Position numbers and translations under genes: made by a program. The notes beneath the pieces are model-generated. The model was not told the origin of the DNA. It did not search any database and saw only the letters and a program-made list of their open reading frames with translations. Positions 11,000 through 22,105 of a DNA stretch of 64,000 nucleotides are shown piece by piece. Position 1 is the first letter of the stretch. Each line of letters opens with the position of its first letter. This DNA is from Myrmaecium sp. VS I D KN 1 (Eukaryota; Ascomycota; Dothideomycetes; Valsariales; Valsariaceae), in assembly GCA_019775845.1 (NCBI GenBank), contig JADQAV010000009.1, positions 310,001 to 374,000 on the forward strand. The letters are read 5' to 3'.

Positions 11000-12864
11000 G
11001 GATCAACGAGAGGATGGAGGCGAAGCTGTAAGCTATATATATATCTATATCTATATCCATATCCAAACACATCCACATTCACGCGCGCACACACACACAC
11101 TCTCTCTCTCTCTCTCTCCCTCCCCTATCCCTCCTTCCTTAACAAAACAAAACAACTCATCCCTATCGCCCTCCCCTCCATACACATACACATCCACATC
11201 CATATCCACACATATTTCATCAGCGTCAGCGTCAGGCTTCAGGCTCCGCTTCCGCCTCAGAGCCAAGCCACATCACATCACATCACATCACTCTCTATCC
11301 ATCCCTCGCACGCACGCACGCACGCACGCATGCGGCTCGCGCTCATATGTTTGTCGTATGTATCGGTCGGTCTCGCTGCTCGGAGCAGCGATCGCAATCT
11401 GCTCGGTTCGGTTTGGTTTACTTTTAGTGTGGTAGGGAGAGGGGGTTTGTGTTGTGTTGTGTATGTGTGAGGGATGGGAGATGGGGGGTGGGGGAGAGGA
11501 GGGAGAGGAGGGAGAGGAAGAAGAGGAAGAAGAGGAAGAAGAGGGAGAAGAAGAGGATAGAATAAGAAGAGGAAGAAGTAGTGGTTTAAGTATGGATGTA
11601 TGTACATATATGAAAGGAGGGAAAAAGGTGTTATCACAACCCCGATCGAAAGGCTATGTGAAAGGAAAAAGAAGGAATAGAAAACCCGGGCCTCTCTTCA
11701 GGCGATGCGGACGCACGACACGACACGTACATATATAGCATACATACATACATATATATACAATCCGCCTCTCCCTCACCTTAGACTCCCCCAGTCCATC
11801 CTATACCCATCCATCCGGCCATTTCATTGATTCATATCACATCCCATCTCCCTCTTCACCTCAAAGAGTAAAGAGCAAGGAGAAGAAGAAGAAGAGGAAG
11901 GTCAAAAAAAAAAGAGATCAATACGAAAGAAAAGAAAGAAAAGAAAAACCCTATCCCTTTCCATTCCTTTCTTCCCCATTTCCCATTGGATTCCATTGAT
12001 CGTCGTTCCCCTGGTCGTACAAGAACTAGAAAAGAAGAAAGAAAAAAAATAGTTCATGTCTTCACCACCACCACTACCGCCGCTCCCTTCCTTGGATGTT
12101 TGCCATCCTTCATCCTCCTTCGCCCCAATACCCGCCCTCCCTTCATCTCCCTCCCTCCTCTCCATCTCCCACCAGTTCAGCATATACCAGACCAGCTCAG
12201 ATCCCATTTCCCCTCACCCCCTCACCCTCTCCCCGAAAAAAACCCAGGAAGGAGCACCAACAAACAAGAAGAAAGATGTGGGAAGAAAAAGGTATATCGA
12301 ACACTCAAAACGCAGCAGAGAAGGAGGAAGAGAAAGAGAGAGGAGAGAAGAAACAGAAGGGTGGTTGCGTATTTTAAAAAGTGATCCGATATGATTTTTT
12401 AAAAAGGTGAAGATGTTGAAGAGATACCCGGGGATAAGGGTGGAGGGGGAGGGAAACCACAAGAAAAAAAAATTCGACGAAAAAAAGGGGGGGGGTCTTT
12501 TTCTCTCTTTCCGCTGCTTTGCTCGTGAATACCATACCGTCAAAAGATACCTAAAAAAAGAAAACACGTGTCGCTACTAAATAAATAAATAAAAAAAAGT
12601 GGTAATACTTTTTTTTTCTTCGGAGAAGATGGAGGTCGCTCCCAAAGAATAGAGGAAAAGGTCTATGGATGGGAGAAAGTAGTAAGAAGTAAAAAACAAA
12701 GTACGTGCGTGCAGTGCAAAGGAACAACAGCGGCTTTGCTTGGTCGAACGGTTCGGTCGAAGAGAGGAGAGAGTCAGAAAAACAAACCTACGCACAAAAT
12801 ACGCAGGTGGGTGGGTGGGTGGATGGGTGATTGATTGCGATTGCGATTGCGATCGATCGATCAA
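11000..12864. other. Convergent intergenic region, simple repeats only
   Basis: This lies between the convergent CCE1 and AHC1-like genes. It holds TATATC and CA/TC microsatellites (11033-11118), CATCA (about 11267-11292) and CGCA (about 11305-11330) arrays, a purine-rich GAAGAG tract (about 11496-11580) and A/T-rich 3' UTR-like sequence. Frames here are shadows of the repeats. Confidence 0.5.
11033..11118. repeat. Compound microsatellite (TATATC)n-(CA)n-(TC)n
   Basis: TATATC-type units run into a CA tract (about 11082-11099) and then a TC tract (about 11100-11118). It is a plain simple-sequence repeat in intergenic DNA. Confidence 0.8.
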
Positions 12865-14856
12865 TCAATCTTTACGAGACGACTCCGGCTTGCCGCAGAA
12901 CATGTCCTTGTGCTTGCTGTCGCCGTTCTCGACGTCGCTGCCGTCCTGCACAATCACGTCGTCCATGTCCATGTCGAAGCTCTGATGCGGCGCGATGCTC
13001 TTCGCGTCGTCGTCCTCCTCCTCGTCCTCGTCGTCGCTCATCAGGCCCGGGTTCGACTCGACCGTGTGCGGGCTCAGCTGCGTCGGCGACACCGGCGCCA
13101 TGCTGTCCCGGCTCTCCTGCTTCAGCGGCGGCGGCGGCTGGATCTGGTTCGGCAGCCGACTGCCTTTCTTGCTGCTCGGACGATGCGAGGGGAAGTGGAT
13201 GCCGCCGGCGCGGGCGTGGCCATCGCCCAGCGGCCCGTGTTCCGATGTCGGAGTCGCCTTGGACGATCGCTGACCGGACGTCAGCGTGCTCTGCTCGTCG
13301 TCGCTCGGCGGATCCAGGCTGTCCAGGTCGATCTTGGTGCGAGCGTTCTCGACGGCCTGCTTCAGGTCGCCCGCGACGCCGAACTTCTGGAACAGGGCGC
13401 TCAGATGCGGCGTTTGCGTCGACGGCACGAACGGAGCAGCGGCCGACTGCGGCTCGACCTTGACCGCAGGCTCAGCCTTGATGGAGGGCGGCGGGAAGCC
13501 ATAATCGCGCGGCATCGCGCTCGGCGTTGAGGCGGCAGGAGTCGGCCTGGCGGATGGGCCGGTGCCGGCGGCTCTGGCGGACTGCGACGTGGACGCGCGA
13601 GCGGCGGAGGTCCGGGGCGGCGGGTTGTTGCGGATCAGCGGGTGCACCAGCGGCGAGCCGGCCATGCCGGCCGACGGCGTCGGCAGCGGTTCGCTGGGAG
13701 GAAGCGCCACGCCGAGTTCGTCTGTGTCGACGGGCACGCCGCACGCGATCGCGGCGGCATCGTGACTCTTGAAGACCTGGCCGTGCTTGATCCGGCAGTG
13801 GTTAAGGAAGCCCTGGGTGTTCGAGAAGTTGCTGTGCTTGCACGCCGCACAATACAGCCGAACCCACTGTCCGTCCGTCGATCGCTTGTGGAGGAGAGGA
13901 TCTTGCTTCGGGACGGGCGCCGGATTCTCACCGAGCGCGGGGAACTTCAACCCTCCCGTCGACGTCCGAGACGTCCGCGCCTTGCCGCCGACGTGATGGT
14001 CGCTGATGCTGCCGCGGGTGGTGCGACCTTCGGAGCCGTAATAGCGATGTTGCTGCATGAGCTGCTGTTCCGGGACGGAGTCGAACTTGGGGTCCGGGAT
14101 GAGCCACTTGGCGTAGTGACGGGTGTAGGGCCCGTCCGTCACGCCCCAGGGCGCGGGATACTGCGGCTCCGTGAAGCCGGGTCGCGGCTGCAGCGCCGGC
14201 CCGACGCCTCTGCTGACGTCCGGAGACGGTCCTTCGGTGCCCGGGTAGGGGATGAGTTGACAGCGGCGCAGCTGCTCCAGGGCGATCTGGCACTTGGCCA
14301 TCTCCTGCTCGATCAGGCGGAGCTCGTTGTGCTTGAGCAAGATCTCATAGCTGAACTGGGCTTCGATGGCCTGCTGCAACGGCGTGAGTGCGCTCGTCGG
14401 AAGAGCGTCATCGGTGGGGGTCGGCTGCTCCTGCGGGTGCGCGGACGGAGAGGTAGGTTTACTGGGCCGTGGGGCGGTGGTCGTACCGGTACTGCTCGCG
14501 GCCTTCTCGACGTCAGGAAGGCGCGGGGGCGCCGCTTCGTTCCTGCTCGCCTCGACTGCAACCGGTGTGGCGGGTGCGGTGACGGGCGCCGCAACACCGT
14601 CTCCGGTCGGCGCGGCAGCCACACCATCTCCGTTCACCGTCGGCGGCTTGACCTCCGACAGCGCACCCTTCCACTTCTTGTTGGTCTGCGCATGCGGCGC
14701 GACCGGGTCGGGGCTCCCCGTCCGCTTCCTCTTGAGCTTGCTCAGCAGGGGGATGTCGACGGTGGGGATGTTGCGCGACTTGGCGAAGGTTGCCTTCTCC
14801 ATGATCTTGTCGCCTGGGGCTTGCGTGCTCCACGGCAGGTGAAAGACGGATTGCAT
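12865..14856 (-). CDS. ahc1: AHC1-like C2H2 zinc-finger protein (ADA acetyltransferase complex)
   Basis: Intronless, 663 aa from the ATG at 14856. The open frame runs 80 codons further upstream but is low-complexity there, and MQSVFHLPWS is a typical start for this family. Near residue 185 a helical block (YEILLKHNELRLIEQEMAKCQIALEQLRRCQLIPYP) is the most recognisable part. A single C2H2 finger follows: C336-x2-C339-x13-H353-x4-H358, then KSHDAAAIACG. From memory this combination is found in fungal proteins annotated as Ahc1, a subunit specific to the ADA form of the Gcn5 histone acetyltransferase complex. The rest is disordered, with a nuclear-type basic motif (KLKRKRTGSPD) and an acidic C-terminal run (DDEDEEEDDD). 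Confidence is good for a chromatin zinc-finger protein and moderate for the exact name. Confidence 0.65.
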   Translation of the reverse strand: MQSVFHLPWSTQAPGDKIMEKATFAKSRNIPTVDIPLLSKLKRKRTGSPDPVAPHAQTNKKWKGALSEVKPPTVNGDGVAAAPTGDGVAAPVTAPATPVAVEASRNEAAPPRLPDVEKAASSTGTTTAPRPSKPTSPSAHPQEQPTPTDDALPTSALTPLQQAIEAQFSYEILLKHNELRLIEQEMAKCQIALEQLRRCQLIPYPGTEGPSPDVSRGVGPALQPRPGFTEPQYPAPWGVTDGPYTRHYAKWLIPDPKFDSVPEQQLMQQHRYYGSEGRTTRGSISDHHVGGKARTSRTSTGGLKFPALGENPAPVPKQDPLLHKRSTDGQWVRLYCAACKHSNFSNTQGFLNHCRIKHGQVFKSHDAAAIACGVPVDTDELGVALPPSEPLPTPSAGMAGSPLVHPLIRNNPPPRTSAARASTSQSARAAGTGPSARPTPAASTPSAMPRDYGFPPPSIKAEPAVKVEPQSAAAPFVPSTQTPHLSALFQKFGVAGDLKQAVENARTKIDLDSLDPPSDDEQSTLTSGQRSSKATPTSEHGPLGDGHARAGGIHFPSHRPSSKKGSRLPNQIQPPPPLKQESRDSMAPVSPTQLSPHTVESNPGLMSDDEDEEEDDDAKSIAPHQSFDMDMDDVIVQDGSDVENGDSKHKDMFCGKPESSRKD

Positions 14857-16953
14857 AGCGGGACGGACGGCGGAAGGATGCGACGACAGCCGGCGAGCAT
14901 CTGAAGGGGCGCGGATGGCGAGAGGATGCAACCGTGGCGATTGGGATCGGGCGGGCGTGCGTGCAGCAGTCGTGCGGTCGTGCGTGCGTTCGTGCGTTGT
15001 TGTGGCCAAAGTCGTCAGTGCTCCAGGCGCGTTGTTGCGTGGGGCGCAGGCGGCGGTGATGATGGGTGACGTCGCGGTTACGAGTCGGGAGGACACCGGT
15101 CGGGCGCGACCGGAGGGGGTAGGAAGGGATGCGAAAGGGGGCGACTAAAACCGTGCGCGGAAAGCAACGGATCCGTAAAGGAACGACAAGAAACGAAGAG
15201 AGAACTGTCGAGGTTCGTCGAGGTACGGTGGTCGATGGACGGAGGGGGTTGTGTGTGGTGTGTGGAGGAGGAGCGAGGGTGAGAGGTGGGAGGTGGTTTG
15301 GTTGTCCGGAGCGAGGTTGTTGGGTGGGAGGTGGTCGGTGGAAGGTGGACGGTGGAAGGGGGAAGGTGGTGGAGATGCGACCGTAGCGGTTTATTGGGGG
15401 GGAGGGGTGAAGGGGGGGCGCCAGTGATGGGCGGACGAGGCGAAGCGAGGGCGAGGGTGTGGAGTGGAAGGGTGGAAGGGTTGAGGGAAGAGGGAAGAGG
15501 GAAGAGTGAGGGAAGCGGACCCAAAGAGGTGAGGGAAGGGGGTGGGTGTGCGACCGGAGCACGAAAGGGAAAGGGAAAGGGAAAGGGAAAGGGGAGTGCG
15601 ACTTGCGACTTGCGACTTGCGACTTGCGATTGCGACTCGCGACCACGACCACACTTGCCCTGGGATGAGGTGCGACAGCTGCGAGTTTCGGAAGGGCGAA
15701 ACAGGTGCCGCAAGGTGTGGAAGACCGGCAGGCAGGGGGGATGCTGGACACACTCTGGACACACTACTGGACGCCGGGACGCCGGGACGCTGGAGGTGGG
15801 AGGGCAGGATGGAAGCCCAGTGACGGGATTATCGGAGGGAGACGGAAGTTCTCGAACCGATTTTAGTCCAACTTTATTCTCGCCAATCGACGGGTTAGCG
15901 TCGCCAAGAGCGTCGTCGGTCGCCAGGCAGGCAGCGCGCGACGGTGGACCGAGAGAGATAATAAAAGTATGGAGGGAGGAGGAGGAGGAGGAGGAGGGGA
16001 AAAGCTGGAGTGCGATCACCCGTCAAGGCGGGGGAGGGAGAGGTGGTTATAGCGTGGAGAGAGAGAGATAGTGTGTGTGTAAGGCGTGGAGGGAGGAAGA
16101 GGAGAAGAGGAGGAGATGGAATGAGGTGGTGAAAGAGAGGTCGGGTGTGTGTGAATGTGGTGAGTGGTGAGGGCGGAAGCAGGTGGAAGAGCGAGGAGGA
16201 AAGGGGGGAAGGGAAAGAGAGAGAGAGAGAGAGGAAGGGCTCAATCATTGAATGGATCAATCATGGGCGTGGGCAGTGAATGGGCGACACAGCCTGCCTG
16301 CCTGCCTACCTACCTGTCCTTGTCTGTCTCTCTCGTTGGGTGGCCCTGGGTCGGCGAGTCGTTGGCATTGCGTCGTCCCTCGCCCATCACTTTTTTCAAG
16401 TTTCCCCCCGGTGCGAAGCCGGTCAAGCCGCCCTCCGCTATGATTGGCTCGTCGATGATGCACCCTTTCTTTCCTTCTTTCTCTCTCGCCTCGCTGCATT
16501 TCGCTGCACGAAGCCGCCCGCCTGCCAGCCCGCCTAGCCGTTGTTATGGAACGTAAAATGTTGTTTTGGATCGCAGCGCAGGGCGATTCATGTTATTCAG
16601 GAATGTAGTTACCAGGTAGAAAAAGCACATGAATAGTGAAATACAATCCCCTCCCCTCCCTCTCCTCCCCACCACAGGGAGGTGCCTCTATCTCCCTCAG
16701 TGCTCACGTCTCCCCATCTCCACATCCCATCCCACACCAGTGCTTCTTCTTCCCCGGCGGTGGAGAGAGTGGAGAGTGGAGGCGAGACGCGGTCAGTTCT
16801 CAATATAATAGTGTATCATCGTCAACCCACATCCCACTTTCGCGCCAGCTCCAAACCACGACGCGCGCGAAAGCTGAGCAAAAGCAAGCAAAGCGTGCCT
16901 GGCTGCATATATAAATGCGTCTCCCTGTGTCTAGGTACATACATAGGCGAGCA
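14857..16953. other. Upstream region of the AHC1-like gene, repeat-rich, no gene seen
   Basis: A G-rich leader (read on the plus strand) holds GTGCGT repeats near 14950-15000, AAAGGG and TTGCGAC arrays (15563-15641), GACGCCG repeats (about 15770-15790), GGA runs (about 15970-16000) and a GA tract (about 16215-16235). A CTGCCTGC tract is at about 16293-16312. No open frame is credible. The GC-rich DNA stops sharply at 16953, where the AT-rich transposon island begins. Confidence 0.5.
15563..15641. repeat. Adjacent AAAGGG and TTGCGAC minisatellites
   Basis: Five AAAGGG-type hexamers are followed directly by about five TTGCGAC heptamers, the last ones degenerate. They sit roughly 700-790 bp upstream of the AHC1-like start codon. 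Confidence 0.8.
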
Positions 16954-16987
16954 AGGGGGGTTTTTAAGACGGTAGCGGATTGGTTTT
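16954..16987 (+). repeat. Left terminal inverted repeat of the TIR transposon
   Basis: It begins AGGGGGGTTTTTAAGAC and pairs with the reverse complement of 31870-31903 at about 25 of 34 positions, 12 of them unbroken at the tip. It coincides with the composition break. Confidence 0.7.
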
Positions 16988-19900
16988 ATTATAGATTATA
17001 GTATACTAGCGGTAAAAAGTTAAAGTACGTTTCCCTAGTAAGATATTAGTAAATTATAAATATATTATACGCTAGATTATATTTAAACAGTTACTTACTT
17101 ATAATAGATTATAAAATTCGGAATATTTTTTATATATTATAGTATTAAAAATTTAAAACTAAGTAGTATATAAAATATATTATAGGTTCTATACCGGTCT
17201 ATTCTTTAACTAAGGAATTATTATATCTAAATAATAGAACTAGAAGTAAATAGAAAGTATAAATTAATAGACTTATCTATAGTTATATAGTAGATATAAG
17301 TATATATAGAAAGAATATATAGTATTAATATAGTTCTTAAGTATAGAACTAATACTCGTCCTACCGCCGGCTTACTATATTTTCTTAAGGAACTCTTATA
17401 TTACTCTTCCTCTACTCTTATATCTTATATATATACCTAACTCTAAACTTACTATCTTATAATACTAAAGCTCTTATTCCTATATACTTCCTTAATATAA
17501 ATTAATTTTATTTTAATTACTATACTCTTCGCGTCTACTTTTATATACTCTAACTATACTAAAATATTAAACTTTATTATTAACCCTCGGCTACTAGAGC
17601 CTCTATAAGATTCTAGCGTTAAAGTATTAATATTAAGTTATTAACTAATACTATATCCTTAACTATACTATTTATTACTCTATATATTAAGAAATAATAG
17701 TACTTATAAGTATATAATTATTTACTTCTACTAAGGATAAGCGCTCTAGACTTTACCGCCTTTACTCTTTATTACTAATAAAGAAGTATAAATATTACGT
17801 ACCCTATATAACTACTAATATAGAGATTAATAAGGATAATACTAAACTTAATAAACTCGATTAATATATTTATTAGGGGTTATTTCTTTACTATTTATAC
17901 TTTAACTACACTGAAGTTATCCGCGAGGTCTATAGTAATAATATAGATATTAATAGTATTATTTTTACTATAGTAAGAACGAAATCTTAAGATAAAGTTA
18001 AGAGATATAAATATAAAATACTAAAGAAGCTTAAGGTAAGTTATTCTTACTCTATCTATTTATACTACTACTAATATTTATATCTAAAGTTATCTCTAAG
18101 AGATCCTTAAAATAAATCTATTATTAAAGACTTCTCTACTAGCTACTATCGCCTTATACCTTAAATAGAGCTTTTTAAACGAGACTTTCTCTAATATATA
18201 GTTCTATATAAAGTAATATCTTAACGTCGCAGGTATAATATCTCCTAAAGGCCGATACTTTATAGAGGAGATATTTATTATACTTACTTCTAAAATATTA
18301 AAGTATCTTAAAGTTAAGAAGTTTAAGATCAGCGTAAAGAATTACTAAAATAAACTCCTTAGGTTTTATAATCTACTCCCCTCTTATAAAAACTTTATTA
18401 AGATAAAAAAGTATTACTTTACTAAGCTCTAGCTCTCGACCTATATAATAAGGAGGATATATACTACCTTTAATATCTTTACTCTTTAGCGGATATACTT
18501 CTCTTATTCTCCTTCTTAAGATAATACTCCTAAAGAGAATTCCCCTACTTATATTTCTAGGCCTAGTAATTAGTATTTCCTTTAGATATAGCGCCTTTAT
18601 ATAGCTTACTTTAATTTTATTTCTTCCCTTTTTAGTATATTTTCTATATTATATTTCCGTTCTTATATTTTTAGAGTTACTTAATATATACCCTTAGCTT
18701 ATACTTATCTCTAATATATTATTTATTTCGTCTTAGATTTATAGTTACTTTATATATAGTTATTTAGAATTAATACTTATAGGTTATATATAGATATAAA
18801 TAATATTTATAAGAATACTTCTACTCTAGAAAACCCGTCTATATAGCTTATTACTATATATAGTCTACCTTCTAAAATTATAGTATTTTATAAGCTACTA
18901 TAACCCCGACTATCGCGAGCCTAATAAAGATTATTAGTAGGTATATCTACTAATCTAAGCTAGGAATAATACCGAAATGAACGTAAGTTAAGCTTTATAG
19001 TTAAACGAATCTATAGTATTTATAAGTAGGATAAGTAGCCTTTTATAGCTCCTCTTATCTTTAGTTAAAGTATATACTTAGATATAAGAGTATTTAAATT
19101 TACTAAGCCTTATTTAAGTATTCTATATTATTTATTCTCTTCCTTCCCCTTTTTTTTAAATTCTTAATAAAAATATAACTTAATTATCCTTTCTTAGGCG
19201 GTCACGCTTAGTACTACGTAAAAGTAACTTTATCCTCTATAGCCTTAGTAGGAACCTCTTAATCTTAATACTAACTTTAACTTTAGCTTTACGTATAAGA
19301 CTAATACCGCTATATATCTAATATATATATTTAATCTTCTTAGGTAAAATACTTTTAGCCTTTATATTACTTAATATAGCGCTCTTATCTTTAACTATAG
19401 TAAATATAGCGCTAAGACCTGTTCGCTACTATAGGAAGCTTTAGTTTATAGTTATAATATATTATAATATATAGCTACTTAAGCTAATAATAAAGTAACT
19501 ACGGACTAATAATAAGCTATAGTCTTAAGATATATTAGATGCTAGCGCTGACCCTAATAATAATAATAACTTTATTACTAGTTTTAATATATTAACTATT
19601 ACGGTATATTCTAGAAGTCTATCTACTATAAGCTAATATTTTATAAATACGTTCTTATATAGGATTTAGATAATATAGGCCTTAAATAATAACTACTTAA
19701 ATATAAAATTAAAGAGGATAAATAACTAAAAGAGGATAATAACTTAAATTTTAACTAATTTATAGAGCTATACTATCTTAGTAACTACTAGTATCTTATA
19801 ATTTCTAGTAATAAGACCGTTACAGATAATATATCTAAGACTTTAGACTTAGAAGCTATTATTATATATTTAATTACTACTATTTAGTCTTAAGTTATAC

Positions 19901-20400
19901 TTATTTTTATTTTATTAGTGCGGATTTCCTACCGCTAGTCTAATATACTATATATACTAACTCTAGTAATTCTTAGCCTAATCTAAACCCTCTATAAACT
20001 AGTAATATATATATTACTACTACTATAATATATCTATATACTAACTAACTTTTAAATAACTTATAAGCTCTTACTACTACTATTATATTTACTACGCTAA
20101 CTATATTACTATTATATACTTCTACCTCTATAGTTAGTAGTATTATAGTACTACTAGAAAATTAAACTATACTAAATATACTACTTCTTAATACTTTAGT
20201 TTCTCTACTATACTAGCGTAGCGATAGATTACTAAATTACTTTAAGTTTAAACTTAAACTATAATATAGAGCTTATAAGGTTTTATACTCTTAATATACC
20301 GGTCTATAGTAACTACTATATATACTTAAATCTTATAAGCTCCTAGATCTACTTCCGGAGACTTTTACTATATTAATATATTATATAAAATTATAGATAC
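16988..20400. other. Unassigned degraded segment of the transposon island
   Basis: Extremely AT-rich and RIP-altered. Some stretches (for example about 18230-18560) keep a plus-strand codon-like rhythm with Lys/Ile/Tyr-rich readings, so a coding region probably once existed. I cannot match it to a family. It could be the 5' part of the transposase, a second gene of the element, or another old insertion. Confidence 0.35.
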
Positions 20401-21880
20401 TACTACTTAAAATCCGAAAAAAAAACCCTCCTACTTATTCCCGATAAGCAGCCTACTTTAAAGTTAAATAAGAAAAGTAAATTAGCTCTAATAGCTAAAA
20501 TTTTCTTTTTTTTAACTTAATTAATCTTTTCTCTAGAGTTATATCGTCTAAAGCTATTTATAAAAAAATTATATATTAGTCTCGGCTATTTTATTAACGT
20601 ACTATTAGAACTATAAATATTAAATAGTTAGATATTATTAGTTTATACTATATCCGGTTAATCTCTATACTATTCTTAATATAATCCGGTCTTTCCCTTA
20701 GACTTTATATAATACTAGTATTATTATAAGAATTATCCTTATTAATACTAAAAATTAGTAATATATATTAGCTATATATTAGGTATTAATCTTAACTTCC
20801 GCTTATAGTATAGCTATCTTAGCCTATTAGGTCTTTAAGCTACTAAAGTTTAAGTAACTTACCGCGCTATTATTTCTAGTTTATAACTTAACCCTCTATT
20901 ATTACTTAAAGAGTTACTCCTAATTAAAGATAAAATAATTTTTCTACTAGAGGCTTACCTTAAGTAGTTAGATAGCTAGGCGATTATAGACTATATATTC
21001 TAAAGCTTAGTTAAACTAAGTAAAACCGTAACTTAAGGTCTTATTATCTGGCGTTTACTTAATATAGTTACTAGTTAGGTTATACCGGTTATATACTTTT
21101 ATTTTATTTAGGGTAAGCTTAAAGTTAGCTACTTTAGGAGAGAATATTTAAAGCGCTTATTTAATTAGCCTAATTATTTATTTATCCTAATATTTATATT
21201 TATTAATAGGTTTAGGCTCTACTAAAATACATACCGGACGCTTATAGGTATATATAATATTATAGCTTTATTTAACTTAAGGGAGTAGTTAGGGAGTTCT
21301 AATATTCTTCTAATTATACTTAAACCGTACAGTAGTAACTTTTTAGATTTTATTAACTTACTAAGCCTTTTATAGTAACTTAACTATAGTATAGCGGTTA
21401 AGATAAATAGGACTTTAACCTTCCTCTATAAATTTACCCTAGTATATCTCGGTAATATACTTTAATAATATAAGAATAATAGCTTTATATTATAGCGAGC
21501 GAACTATAGATATTAGTTTTATATAATATAAAGCTTCTAATATACTAACCTTAGCTTTAATATATTAGATCCCCAGCTCGCTCGCTTTTATTATAAATAT
21601 ATATAATAACGCCGCTACCTTTCCTTACTTTCTACTAAAACTACTTAATTAAGATAGAGTACTAAGCGAAGTATCTTAGTATAAAATCCTCCCTTATATT
21701 ATATATCTTCCGCTTTTAACTTTATCCTTACCTAACCTAATAATCTAGCCTATTCGGAGTTTAATAAATAAAGTAAGTAAGTATATCTACTACTAATTAA
21801 AGTAATCCTAACTAAGCGAGTAATTAAGGACTATATATCCTTCTTATTTATAATTTTATTTCCTCCTAGTTAGTAGAAGC

Positions 21881-22105
21881 TATATATTAGGGGCCTAAAG
21901 CTAGGGAGGCTAAAGACTTACCTTACTAAAGGTAAGGCTTTATAAGCTAATATATAACTATTATATACTTATATATATAACCTCCTAGAGGTACCGTACG
22001 AAGCGAGCCCCTTTATACTTTTAACTTTCCTTCCTTAGATAATCCTTTTTATCTTATAGTTAATCTATTAGGCTATTCCTAGCCGCGGTTTAGATTATAA
22101 TATTA
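21881..22105 (+). repeat. 5' LTR of the fossil retrotransposon
   Basis: It matches 28155-28381 over its length, with long shared blocks such as TTACTAAAGGTAAGGCTTTA and CTTTCCTTCCTTAGATAATC. It starts and ends in TA, as expected of TG...CA ends after RIP. Confidence 0.85.

Noticed and set aside
9484-11100. 538-codon minus-strand frame opposite CCE1
   Set aside because: Shadow of the CCE1 gene; Ser/Pro/Phe runs reflect its G/A-rich tail.
13642-14904. 420-codon plus-strand frame opposite the AHC1-like gene
   Set aside because: GC-rich antisense shadow with Arg/Gly/Val bias and no domain.
14857-15096. 80-codon N-terminal extension of the AHC1-like protein
   Set aside because: Thr/Arg/Ala repeats from GTGCGT arrays; MQSVFHLPW is the expected start.
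15286-16071. 261-codon plus-strand frame in the AHC1 upstream region
   Set aside because: Encodes only Gly/Arg/Lys repeats from minisatellites.
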